NCBI RefSeq assembly: GCF_030817195.1
Contig: NZ_JAUSYZ010000001.1
Location: 2,232,001 to 2,296,000, forward strand
Direction: 5' to 3'
Origin: Arthrobacter globiformis
Lineage (GTDB): Bacteria; Actinomycetota; Actinomycetes; Actinomycetales; Micrococcaceae
DNA: 64,000 bases
Shown: positions 26,509 through 37,551 of the stretch, in pieces
Layout: every line of letters begins with the position of its first letter
Numbering within the stretch: position 1 is the first letter of the stretch
Notes under the pieces: generated by a model
Told to the model about the DNA's origin: nothing
Seen by the model: only the letters and a program-made list of their open reading frames with translations
The model's database searches: none
Program-made: the position numbers and the translations under genes

Positions 26509-26793
26509 ATGAGCAAAGCCACTGTTTCCGGTACAAAGCCCGCAGCCCCCAAGGAGCACCACGGCATCGACCACAGCATTGACCTGGGCCACGGCAACAG
26601 CCCGGCCGCCTGGACCTGCGTGATCGTCATGCTCATCGGCGCCCTCATCGCCTCCATCGCGTTCGTCATTGCCAACACCCCGATCTTCTGGGCCGGCATC
26701 GCCGTCATGTTCGTCGGCCTGCTGGCCGGTTACATCATGCGCAAGGCCGGCTACGGCGTGGGCGGCAGCAAGATCAAGAACACCGGCCACTAA
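26509..26793 (+). CDS. HGxxPAAW family small membrane protein
   Basis: The 94-residue protein carries the signature HGNSPAAW just before two membrane helices (CVIVMLIGALIASIAFVIA and IFWAGIAVMFVGLLAGYIM). The signature names this actinobacterial family, usually found next to trpC. Function is unknown. A GAGGAGATT ribosome site precedes the ATG. Its stop is 2 bases before the trpC GTG, so the two are probably coupled. Confidence 0.9.
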   Translation: MSKATVSGTKPAAPKEHHGIDHSIDLGHGNSPAAWTCVIVMLIGALIASIAFVIANTPIFWAGIAVMFVGLLAGYIMRKAGYGVGGSKIKNTGH

Positions 26794-26795
26794 TC

Positions 26796-27614
26796 GTGAC
26801 TGTTCTCGACGACATCAACGCCGGTGTCAGGGAGGACATGGAGGACCGGAAGCGCCTCGTGTCCCTCGCGGAACTGAAGGAGCGCGCCCTGGCGGCGGCT
26901 CCTGTCCGGGACGCCTGGGCTGCCCTCGGAGGAACGTCCGCGGACCGGGGCGAGCTGAAGGTCATCGCCGAGATCAAGCGCCGCAGCCCCTCCAAAGGCG
27001 ACCTCGCCAGCATCGCGGACCCCGCGTCGCTGGCTGTGCAGTACGCCGACGGCGGAGCCGCGGTGATCAGCGTGCTCACCGAGCAGCGCCGTTTCAACGG
27101 TTCGCTGGCTGACTTGGACGCGGTCCGCGCCAGGGTGGACGTCCCGCTGCTGCGCAAGGACTTCACGCTGGACGAGTACCAGATCTGGGAAGCCCGCGCC
27201 CACGGTGCGGACCTCATCCTCCTGATCGTGGCCGCCCTGTCCGACCAGCAGTTGCGCGAATACAGCGCCCTGAGCCGCGAGCTCGGCATGAACGTGCTGG
27301 TGGAAACGCACACGCCGGAGGAAGTCGAGCGCGCCGTGGCCGCCGACGCGCGGATCATCGGCGTCAACGTCCGCAACCTCAAGACGCTCGACGTCGACCG
27401 TTCCGTTTTCGCCTCGCTCGCCGGCAGCATTCCCCCCGGCGCCGTGGTGGTGGCGGAGTCCGGCGTTCGGAACGCCGACGACGTCGCGCACTACGCGGCG
27501 CACGGCGCCAATGCCATCCTCGTGGGGGAGGCGCTCGTCAGCGACGCCACCCCGCGTGAACGCATCGCGGAGTTCACAGCGGCCGGGGCCGCGGCCATCG
27601 CCGCCCGGGCCTGA
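26796..27614 (+). CDS. trpC: Indole-3-glycerol phosphate synthase
   Basis: TrpC closes the indole ring. The 272-residue TIM barrel shows the catalytic IAEIKRRSPSKGDL lysine and glutamate motif, LLRKDFTLDEYQIWEARAHG, DLILLIVAAL, GVNVRNLKTL, VVAESGVRNADDV and ILVGEALV. It starts with GTG at 26796. It is a single-function enzyme, with trpF not seen in the window. It is followed by a perfect hairpin before trpB. Confidence 0.97.
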   Translation: MTVLDDINAGVREDMEDRKRLVSLAELKERALAAAPVRDAWAALGGTSADRGELKVIAEIKRRSPSKGDLASIADPASLAVQYADGGAAVISVLTEQRRFNGSLADLDAVRARVDVPLLRKDFTLDEYQIWEARAHGADLILLIVAALSDQQLREYSALSRELGMNVLVETHTPEEVERAVAADARIIGVNVRNLKTLDVDRSVFASLAGSIPPGAVVVAESGVRNADDVAHYAAHGANAILVGEALVSDATPRERIAEFTAAGAAAIAARA

Positions 27615-27630
27615 GCTCCCACCCAACCGT

Positions 27631-27669
27631 GGCGCCATCCGTCCGCACGCCGTGCGGACGGATGGCGCC
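27631..27669 (+). terminator. Perfect 19-bp-stem hairpin between trpC and trpB
   Basis: GGCGCCATCCGTCCGCACG (27631-27649) and CGTGCGGACGGATGGCGCC (27651-27669) form an uninterrupted 39-base inverted repeat with a single-base centre. It begins 17 bases after the trpC stop and ends about 40 bases before the trpB start, with no T-run. It could be an intra-operon attenuator, a processing site, or a site bound by a protein dimer. Confidence 0.7.
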
Positions 27670-27707
27670 TGACATCAATAAGAAAAGTGAACAGGATGGT
27701 GAGACTG

Positions 27708-29033
27708 ATGGCCGACGCGCCAACAGCCGGCTCTGACCAGGGCTCGGTGGATGCATTCCTGCAGGGAGGCACCTCGCTGCGCCACGCCCCGGGACCCTAC
27801 TTCGGCGCCTACGGCGGCCGCTGGATGCCTGAGTCACTGATCGCGGCCCTGGACGAGCTCGAGGACACGTTCGAGAAGGCCAAGGCCGATCCCGAATTCA
27901 CCGCCCAGATCGCGGACCTGAACAAGAACTACTCCGGCCGGCCCTCACTCCTGACCGAGGCCAAGCGCTTCGCTGAGCACGCCGGCGGTGTCCGGGTCTT
28001 CCTCAAGCGTGAAGACCTGAACCACACCGGCTCGCACAAGATCAACAACGTGCTGGGCCAGGCACTCCTTGCCAAGCGGATGGGCAAGACCCGCGTCATC
28101 GCCGAAACCGGCGCGGGCCAGCACGGCGTGGCAAGCGCGACGGCAGCTGCCCTGCTGGGCCTCGAATGCGTTGTCTACATGGGTGCCGAGGACTGCCGCC
28201 GGCAGGCGCTGAACGTGGCCCGGATGGAACTCCTGGGCGCCACGGTCATCCCCGTCACCAACGGTTCGCAGACCCTCAAGGACGCCATCAACGAAGCCCT
28301 CCGGGACTGGGTGGCCAACGTCGGCAACACCCACTACCTGCTGGGCACGGCAGCGGGCGCGCACCCGTTCCCGGCCATGGTCCGCTACTTCCACGAAGTC
28401 ATCGGCGAGGAGGCCCGCGCCCAGATCCTCGAGCAGGCCGGGCGCCTGCCCGACGCCGTCTGCGCCTGCATCGGCGGCGGCTCCAATGCCATCGGCATTT
28501 TCCACGGCTTCCTCGATGACCCGTCAGTGAAGATTTACGGCTTCGAGGCCGGCGGCGACGGCGTCGAAACCGGCCGCCACGCGGCCACCATCACGCTCGG
28601 CCGGCCCGGCGTGCTGCATGGTGCCCGGTCCTACCTGATGCAGGATGACGACGGCCAGACCATCGAGTCGCATTCCATCTCGGCCGGCCTGGACTACCCC
28701 GGCGTCGGACCCGAACACTCCTACCTCGCCGACATCGGACGCGTCAGCTACGAGCCGATCACGGACAGCGAAGCCATGGAAGCGTTCCGCCTCCTGTGCC
28801 GCACCGAGGGCATCATTCCTGCGATCGAGTCCTCCCATGCCCTCGCCGGCGCCATCAAGGTGGGCCAGCGGCTGGCAGCGGAGGGCGGCGCCGCCGGGGC
28901 CTCAGACAAGATCGTGATCGTTAATCTCTCCGGCAGGGGAGACAAGGACGTTGCCACCGCAGCAGAGTGGTTCGACCTTCTGGACCAGGACTCGGCCGAA
29001 GCAGCCATCGGCAAGGAAGGGGAGCAGCTGTGA
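27708..29033 (+). CDS. trpB: Tryptophan synthase beta subunit
   Basis: TrpB joins indole and serine using PLP. The 441-residue product has PYFGAYGGRWMPE, the PLP-lysine region EDLNHTGSHKINN, RVIAETGAGQHGVA, IGGGSNAIG and HSISAGLDYPGVGPEHSYL. I prefer the ATG at 27708, which has a GGTGAG site 4 bases upstream; a GTG at 27687 is in frame. It overlaps trpA by 4 bases. Confidence 0.97.
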   Translation: MADAPTAGSDQGSVDAFLQGGTSLRHAPGPYFGAYGGRWMPESLIAALDELEDTFEKAKADPEFTAQIADLNKNYSGRPSLLTEAKRFAEHAGGVRVFLKREDLNHTGSHKINNVLGQALLAKRMGKTRVIAETGAGQHGVASATAAALLGLECVVYMGAEDCRRQALNVARMELLGATVIPVTNGSQTLKDAINEALRDWVANVGNTHYLLGTAAGAHPFPAMVRYFHEVIGEEARAQILEQAGRLPDAVCACIGGGSNAIGIFHGFLDDPSVKIYGFEAGGDGVETGRHAATITLGRPGVLHGARSYLMQDDDGQTIESHSISAGLDYPGVGPEHSYLADIGRVSYEPITDSEAMEAFRLLCRTEGIIPAIESSHALAGAIKVGQRLAAEGGAAGASDKIVIVNLSGRGDKDVATAAEWFDLLDQDSAEAAIGKEGEQL

Positions 29034-29848
29034 CCACGGCCCCTAACACCAGCAAATCCGCCACCAGCAAGTCGGCCATTGCCATCGACAAGGCCCACGC
29101 GGAAGGCCGCGCGGCCCTGATCGGCTACCTGCCCGCCGGGTACCCCAGCGTCGAGGAGACCATCGCCGCAGGTATTGCCCTGGCGCGCAACGGCGCCGAC
29201 CTGATCGAGGTCGGCATTCCCTACTCCGACCCGGTCATGGACGGCCCGGTCATCCAGGCAGCCACCACCGAGGCCCTGGCCAAAGGTTTCCACGTCCGGC
29301 AGGTCTTTGACGTCGTCGCCGGCATCACCAGCCAGACCGACGCCGCAGTCCTGGTCATGACGTACTGGAACCCCGTGGTCCGCATGGGCGTCGACGAGTT
29401 CTCCCGGCGCCTGGCCGAGGCCGGGGGAGCAGGGCTCATTACCCCCGACCTGATCCCGGACGAGGCAGCCGAGTGGATGGACGCGTCGGAGAAGTACGGC
29501 CTGGACCGGGTCTTCCTGGTGGCGCCCTCCTCGACGCCCGAGCGCATGCGCCGGACCGTGGAGGCGAGCCGCGGCTTCGTCTACGCGGTCTCCATCATGG
29601 GCGTCACCGGTGCCCGCACGGCCGTGAGCGATGCGGCCACCGGCGTCGTGGCTGCGGCCAAGGCTGCCGGCGCGGAACGGGTGTGCGTAGGCCTCGGCGT
29701 CTCAACGGCCGAGCAGGTCGCAGAGATCGCGGCCTACGCGGACGGCGTGATCGTCGGCTCGGCGCTCGTGGCGGCCGTGCGCGACGGCGGCGTGGACGCC
29801 GTTGCACAGCTCACCAAAGACCTCAGTACCGGACTGGCCAGGAAGTAA
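29030..29848 (+). CDS. trpA: Tryptophan synthase alpha subunit
   Basis: TrpA releases indole from indole-3-glycerol phosphate for TrpB. The 272-residue barrel contains ALIGYLPAGYPS, DLIEVGIPYSDPVMDGPVIQ (catalytic acidic residue), LVMTYWNPVV, GLITPDL, VAPSSTPERM and VYAVSIMGVTGAR. The GTG start lies inside the trpB stop. A longer frame upstream is not credible because it overlaps trpB and does not match the family. Confidence 0.96.
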   Translation: MTTAPNTSKSATSKSAIAIDKAHAEGRAALIGYLPAGYPSVEETIAAGIALARNGADLIEVGIPYSDPVMDGPVIQAATTEALAKGFHVRQVFDVVAGITSQTDAAVLVMTYWNPVVRMGVDEFSRRLAEAGGAGLITPDLIPDEAAEWMDASEKYGLDRVFLVAPSSTPERMRRTVEASRGFVYAVSIMGVTGARTAVSDAATGVVAAAKAAGAERVCVGLGVSTAEQVAEIAAYADGVIVGSALVAAVRDGGVDAVAQLTKDLSTGLARK

Positions 29849-29856
29849 CCGCACCC

Positions 29857-31134
29857 ATGCAGACGCTCCTCACCGCAGCCGCACTGGTTCCAGCCGGCAT
29901 GGTGCCCGCAAGCATCCCGAGCCCGGACTGGTCCGGGTTCGATATTCCGCTGCCGTGGGGATCGCTCCGCATCCACGCCTACGCCCTGTGCATCCTGGCA
30001 GGGATCGTCGTCGGCCTGTGGCTGACATCCGTCCGCTGGGCCAAGCGCGGGGCACCCGAAGGCAGCGTCTGGGACATCGCCATCTGGGCCATCCCCTTCG
30101 GCATCATCGGCGGCCGGCTCTACCACGTGTTCTCTTCGCCGGACGCGTACTTCGGTCCCGGCTTCGACGGCACCGGGGACCTGTCCCTGATTCCGCAGAT
30201 CCAGCGGGGCGGCCTCGGAATCTGGGGCGCCGTGGTGCTCGGTGCCTTCGGCGCCTGGATCGGCTGCCGCCGTGCAGGGGTCAAGCTCACGGCCTTCATC
30301 GATGCCGCGGCGCCTGGCCTTCTGCTGGCGCAGGCCCTCGGCCGGTGGGGAAACTACTTCAACCAGGAGCTCTTCGGCGGTCCCACCACGTTGCCGTGGG
30401 GACTCCAAGTGGACGCGGACAACGCCAACTTCCCGGCCGGCTACCCGGCCGACACCCTCTTCCACCCCACGTTCCTGTATGAATCGCTCTGGAACATTCT
30501 GGGTGTGCTGATCCTGCTGGCCCTCGACCGGCGGTTCCACTTCCGCCGCGGCCGGCTGTTCTGGCTGTACGCCATGTACTACACGCTGGGCCGGGTATGG
30601 ATCGAGGCCATGCGGATCGACGACGCCGAGCAGATCAGCCTGTTCGGCATCACCACCCGCCTGAACGTGTGGACCAGCATCTTCGTGTTCATCGCCGCGC
30701 TGGCCGTGTTCATCGTGCTGGGCCGGCGCAAGGACGGCAACGCGGACAGTGTTTACCTGCCGGGCCGGGAGCCGGCACCCGCGGCGGCCGCAACGGCCGG
30801 CGGCGGGAAGCCGGTCTCCGGGGAGGCCGACGGCGGGAAGCCGGCCGTTGCTGAAACAGCAGGTTCGGGGGCGGAAAAGGATACGCCAAAGGACTCCGGT
30901 TCGGCTCCAAATGTGACCGGCAATCCGGTCCGTGATACGGACCGCGTTGTCTCAGATAGTGAATCGCGTGATAATCTCCCTGATAACCAAAACGGTTCCG
31001 GGCTAGCTTCTGCCCAAACGGAAGCAGTCCCGGCATCCACCGGCGGAACCCCAACCGCCGCGGAGTCGCGGAACGCCGGAAAGTCCGGTGGCACCGAGAC
31101 CGGGACCGCGCCGGAGCCCGGCAGCTCACGCTAG
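29857..31134 (+). CDS. lgt: Prolipoprotein diacylglyceryl transferase with long C-terminal tail
   Basis: Lgt attaches diacylglycerol to the lipobox cysteine of prolipoproteins. Of 425 residues, about the first 290 form the multi-helix membrane enzyme with RIHAYALCILAGIVVG, GGRLYHVF, the signature GRWGNYFNQE and HPTFLYES. The last 130 residues are Gly/Ala/Pro/Thr/Glu-rich with GGGKPV and AETAGSG repeats and are probably disordered. Such tails occur in several actinobacteria but are not needed for catalysis. It follows trpA by 8 bases. The start is the ATG at 29857. Confidence 0.95.
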   Translation: MQTLLTAAALVPAGMVPASIPSPDWSGFDIPLPWGSLRIHAYALCILAGIVVGLWLTSVRWAKRGAPEGSVWDIAIWAIPFGIIGGRLYHVFSSPDAYFGPGFDGTGDLSLIPQIQRGGLGIWGAVVLGAFGAWIGCRRAGVKLTAFIDAAAPGLLLAQALGRWGNYFNQELFGGPTTLPWGLQVDADNANFPAGYPADTLFHPTFLYESLWNILGVLILLALDRRFHFRRGRLFWLYAMYYTLGRVWIEAMRIDDAEQISLFGITTRLNVWTSIFVFIAALAVFIVLGRRKDGNADSVYLPGREPAPAAAATAGGGKPVSGEADGGKPAVAETAGSGAEKDTPKDSGSAPNVTGNPVRDTDRVVSDSESRDNLPDNQNGSGLASAQTEAVPASTGGTPTAAESRNAGKSGGTETGTAPEPGSSR

Positions 31135-31211
31135 CCGCCACCGGTACCCAGGGCAGCAGAGAGTTACCGCTCGGAGCGCCCACCACCACAGCGTCGTGGC
31201 AGAGGCCAACT

Positions 31212-31237
31212 CCGGCCAGCATAGAGCTGCTGGCCGG
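31212..31237 (+). terminator. Hairpin after lgt
   Basis: CCGGCCAGCA pairs perfectly with TGCTGGCCGG around a 6-base loop, about 80 bases after the lgt stop. It is the likely end of the trp-lgt transcription unit. The rest of the 266-base gap holds the gltB promoter region. Confidence 0.65.
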
Positions 31238-31268
31238 TCAAGCCCGGGGCGGAAGCCTGCGTAACTGT

Positions 31269-31297
31269 TAGTCCAGCACGCATGCCTGCCCTACAAT
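31269..31297 (+). promoter_or_regulatory. Candidate gltB promoter
   Basis: A good -10 hexamer TACAAT (31292-31297) sits about 100 bases before the gltB start, but the -35 (TTAGTC, 18 bases upstream) is weak. A nitrogen-responsive activator site may therefore be needed; none was recognised. Confidence 0.4.
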
Positions 31298-31400
31298 TTC
31301 CAGTAAGCATTAACACTTTGTTGCGCCCATCACAGTGGCGCTCTGAGTGGGGCCAACGTTGTCCCTTCCATACGCACGATCAGGAGGAAGGACGTCTCCC

Positions 31401-34400
31401 ATGACCCAAACTCTTTCAAGCCCCAGCTGGTCCGAACCGAACCAGCCGGACGCCGCCATGTCGCCGTTCAAGCGGTTCGCGGCGCTCCCCGAGGCATCCG
31501 GGCTCTACAACCCGGAGCAGGAGAAGGACGCCTGCGGTCTTGCGATCATCGCCACCCTGCGCGGTGAGCCCGGCTACGACATTGTCGACGCCGCCCTTAC
31601 GGCCCTGCGCAACCTCGAGCACCGCGGTGCCGTCGGCGCCGATGAGGGAACGGGTGATGGCGCCGGTCTCCTGATGCAGGTGCCGGACGAGTTCTTCCGT
31701 GCCGTCACCGAATTCGAACTTCCGGCCCCCGGCCAGTACGTGGTGGGCACCGCCTTCCTGCCCGCTGAGCAGCGCGAGGCTGACGCGGCGAAGGCTGGCA
31801 TTGAGGGTCTGGCCGCCGACGAAGGACTGACCGTCCTGGGCTGGCGCGAGGTTCCCGTCGTCGCCGACCTGGTCGGTGCGATGGCGCGCGCCTGCATGCC
31901 GTACTTCTCGCAGCCGTTCTTCGCCTCGGCAACCGGCGAGCAGCTGGACCGCAACGACCTGGACGGCCGCGCCTGGCGCATCCGCAAGCGCGCCCAGAAC
32001 AAGTTCGGCGTCTACTTCCCGTCGCTGTCCTCCCGGACCATCGTCTACAAGGGCATGCTGACCACGGCCCAGCTGGAGCCGTTCTACCCGGACCTTTCGG
32101 ACAAGCGTTTCAAGACCAAGCTGGCGATCGTCCACTCGCGCTTCTCCACCAACACCTTCCCGTCCTGGCCGCTGGCCCAGCCGTTCCGCACCATCGCCCA
32201 CAACGGTGAAATCAACACCGTCAAGGGCAACCGGAACTGGATGCGCGCCCGCCAGTCCCAGCTCGCCAACCCGCTGCTGGGCGACTCGCCGGAAGAGCTG
32301 TTCCCGATCTGCACGCCCGGCGCGTCCGACTCCGCGTCCTTCGACGAAGTGGCCGAACTGCTGTGGCTCTCCGGCCGCCCCATCACGCACGCCATCATGA
32401 TGATGATCCCCGAGGCCTGGGAAAACCACGCCACAATGGATCCCGCACGCCGTGCTTTCTATGAGTACCACTCCCTCCTGATGGAACCCTGGGACGGCCC
32501 TGCCGCCGTCTCGTTCACCGACGGAGCCCTCGTGGGCGCCACCCTGGACCGCAACGGCCTGCGGCCCGGACGGTACTGGATCACCGAAGACGGCCTGGTC
32601 GTCTTCGCCTCCGAGGTGGGCGTCATCGACGTCGAACCCTCCAAGGTGGTCAAGAAGGGCCGCGTCTCGCCGGGCAAGATGTTCCTGGTGGACACCGAGG
32701 CCGGCCGCATCATCGGCGATGAAGAGGTCAAGGCGGAAGTTGCCGCGGCGAACCCCTGGGCCGAGTGGGTCAAGGACAACCTGATCGACCTCAACGAACT
32801 GCCGGAACGCGAGCACGTGGTGCACACCGCTGCGTCCGTGAACATCCGCCAGCGGACCTTCGGCTACACCACCGAAGAGCTGAAGATCCTGCTGGGCCCG
32901 ATGGCCCGCACAGGTGCCGAACCGCTGGGCGCAATGGGCTCCGACACCCCGGTCGCCGTGCTGTCCAAGCGCCCCCGCCTGCTCTTCGACTACTTCGTGC
33001 AGTCCTTTGCCCAGGTCACAAACCCGCCGCTGGACGCCATCCGTGAGGAGCTGGTCACCTCCCTGACCTGCGCCATCGGCCCCAACGGCAACCTCCTGGA
33101 CACCAAGCAGGTACGCCAGCCACAGGTCTCCCTGCCGTTCCCGGTGATCAACAACGACCAGCTCGCCAAGATCGCCAACATCGAGGACGCCGAAGGCAAT
33201 CGTGTGGCCATGAAGGTCCGCGGCCTTTACCGCCCCGAGGGCGGCGAGAACGCGCTGCGCGCCCGGCTCACCGAAATTTGCGAGCAGGTGTCCGGCGCCA
33301 TCAACCGCGGCGTGCAATACGTGGTCCTCTCCGACCGCGACTCGAACGCCCAGTGGGCCCCGATCCCGTCCCTGCTGCTGGTCAGCGCCGTGCACCACCA
33401 CCTGCTGCGAAGCGCCAACCGCACCAAGACCGCCCTGGTGGTCGAGGCCGGCGACGTCCGCGAAACGCACCATGTGGCTGTCCTCGTGGGCTACGGCGCG
33501 TCCGCCGTGAACCCGTACCTAGCCATGGAATCCGTCGAGCAGCTCATCGCTGCCGGCGACGTGGTGGGCGTGACCCCGCAGGACGGCGTCTACAACCTGA
33601 TCAAGGGCCTCGGCAAGGGTGTCCTAAAGATCATGTCCAAGATGGGCATCTCCACCGTGGCGTCCTACACCGGCGCCCAGACGTTCGAAGCGCTGGGCCT
33701 GGGCCAGGAGCTGGTGGATGAATTCTTCGCCGGCACGCATTCCCAGCTGGGTGGTGTGGGCCTGGACGTCATCGCGGCCGAGGTTTCCGCGCGGCACCAG
33801 ATGGCCTACCCGGAGGGCGGCATCGAACAGCCGCACCGGCCCCTGCTGGGCGGCGGTGAGTACCAGTGGCGCCGCGACGGCGAACCGCACCTCTTCAACC
33901 CGGAGACCGTTTTCCGGCTGCAGCACGCCACGCGTGAGCGCCGCTACGACATCTTCAAGGCCTACACCAAGGGCGTGGACGACCAGTCCGAGAACCTGAT
34001 GACCCTGCGCGGTCTGCTCAAGTTCAAGGACGGCGTACGCCCTGCCGTGCCGCTCGAGGAAGTCGAGCCGGTCTCCAGCATCGTCAAGCGCTTCTCCACG
34101 GGTGCCATGAGCTACGGCTCCATCTCCAAGGAGGCCCACGAGACCCTCGCAATCGCCATGAACCGGCTGGGCGGCAAGTCCAATACCGGTGAGGGCGGCG
34201 AGGACGTGGACCGCCTGCTGGATCCCGAGCGCCGGTCCGCCGTCAAGCAGATCGCCTCGGGCCGCTTCGGCGTCACGAGCCTGTACCTGACCAACGCGGA
34301 CGACATCCAGATCAAGATGGCCCAGGGCGCCAAGCCCGGCGAAGGCGGCCAGCTGATGGCGCAGAAGGTGTACCCCTGGGTTGCCCGGACGCGCCACTCG

Positions 34401-36009
34401 ACCCCCGGCGTCGGGCTCATCTCCCCGCCCCCGCACCACGACATCTACTCGATCGAGGACCTCGCGCAGCTCATCTACGATGCCAAGCGCGCGAACCCCT
34501 CCGCCCGGGTGCACGTCAAGCTCGTCTCTGAGGTGGGCATCGGCACAGTTGCCGCCGGCGTTACCAAGGCCAAGGCCGACGTCGTGCTTGTTTCCGGGCA
34601 CGATGGCGGTACCGGCGCCTCGCCGCTGAACTCGCTCAAGCATGCCGGTGTGCCGTGGGAGCTGGGTCTCGCAGAGACCCAGCAGACCCTCATGCTCAAC
34701 GGCCTGCGCGACCGCGTGGTGGTGCAGGTGGACGGCCAGCTCAAGACCGGCCGCGACGTCGTCATTGCCGCGCTGCTCGGCGGCGAGGAATTCGGCTTCG
34801 CCACGGCACCGCTGGTGGTTGAGGGCTGCATCATGATGCGCGTCTGCCACCTGGACACCTGCCCGGTGGGTGTTGCCACGCAGAACCCCGAGCTGCGCGC
34901 CCGCTTCAGCGGCAAGCCGGAGTTCGTGGTGAACTTCTTCGAGTTCCTGGCCGAGGAAGTCCGCGAGATCCTCGCGGAGCTCGGTTTCCGAAGCATCGAG
35001 GAAGCGATCGGCCACGCCGAAATGCTGGACACCCAGGAGGCCATCAGTCACTGGAAGGCCGAGGGCCTGGACCTGGATCCGATCCTGCACGGCCTCGAGT
35101 TCGACGACGACGCCCCGCTGCGGAACCTGACCGGCCAGAACCACGAGCTGGATAAGCACTTCGACCAGCGGCTCATCACCATGGCCGCCGAGGCGCTGAC
35201 CGACCGTGCCCCGGTGAAGATCACCGTTGACGTCATCAACACCGACCGTTCGGTGGGCACCATGCTGGGCCACGTCGTCACGAAGACGTTCGGCACGGAC
35301 GTGCTGGCCACGGACACCATCGACATCACGCTGAACGGCACCGCCGGCCAGTCGCTGGGCGCCTTCCTGCCTGCCGGCATCACGCTGCGCCTGTACGGCG
35401 ACTCCAACGACTACGTCGGCAAGGGCCTCTCCGGTGGCCGGATCATCGTCCGCCCGGACCGCTCCAACGTGTTCCAGGCCGAGCGCAACGTCGTGGCCGG
35501 CAACGTGATCGGCTACGGCGCGACGAGCGGCGAGCTGTTCCTGCGCGGGCAGGTGGGCGAACGCTTCCTGGTCCGCAACTCGGGCGCCACCGCGGTTGTT
35601 GAAGGCATCGGCGACCACGGCTGTGAGTACATGACCGGTGGCCAGACGCTGATCATCGGCCGCACCGGCCGCAACTTCGGCGCGGGCATGTCCGGCGGTA
35701 CGGCCTACGTGCTGGACCTGGACACCGCCCGGGTCAACAAGGAAGCCCTGCAGTCCGGCGAACTCCAGCTCCTTGAGCTGGACGCCGAGGACCGCGACAT
35801 CGTCCACGGCCTGCTGGTCAAGCACGTGGAGGAAACCGAATCCCAGCTGGCCGCGCGTCTGCTCGACAACTTCGACGACACCGCTGCCCGCATTACCAAG
35901 GTGCTGCCGCGCGACTATGCCGCAGTGCTGCAAACCCGTCTTGACGCCATCGAAGAGGGCCTTGACCCCGACGGCGAAGAAGTTTGGTCTCGAATCCTGG
36001 AGGTGACCG

Positions 36010-36017
<8 letters not shown>
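31401..36017 (+). CDS. gltB: Glutamate synthase large subunit
   Basis: GltB makes two glutamates from glutamine and 2-oxoglutarate. The 1,538-residue product has the N-terminal Ntn amidotransferase with catalytic Cys (about residue 45) in KDACGLAII, the FMN-binding synthase domain (SVGTMLGHVV lies in the glutamate-synthase C domain), the 3Fe-4S cysteines in CIMMRVCHLDTCPVGVA, and a C-terminal GXGXG beta-helix. The ATG at 31401 is preceded by AGGAGGAAGG. It overlaps gltD by 8 bases. Pairing with gltD is normal for the NADPH enzyme. Confidence 0.97.
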
Positions 36018-37467
<1,450 letters not shown>

Positions 37468-37489
37468 CGAGTCTTCCTATAGCGCCAAG

Positions 37490-37512
37490 GCGGAGATGGA
37501 ATTCATCTCCGC
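37490..37512 (+). terminator. Hairpin between gltD and pyk
   Basis: GCGGAGATG and CATCTCCGC form a 9-bp stem around GAATT. No T-run is present; it lies 22 bases after the gltD stop and 40 bases before pyk. Confidence 0.5.
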
Positions 37513-37551
37513 GACAACTTAACCAATGCAAGTGACAAATAGGGTAGGTAT

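Noticed and set aside
31416..35933. Two very long minus-strand open frames opposite gltB
   Set aside because: Antisense reading of an unmistakable gltB; composition follows codon bias of the true gene.
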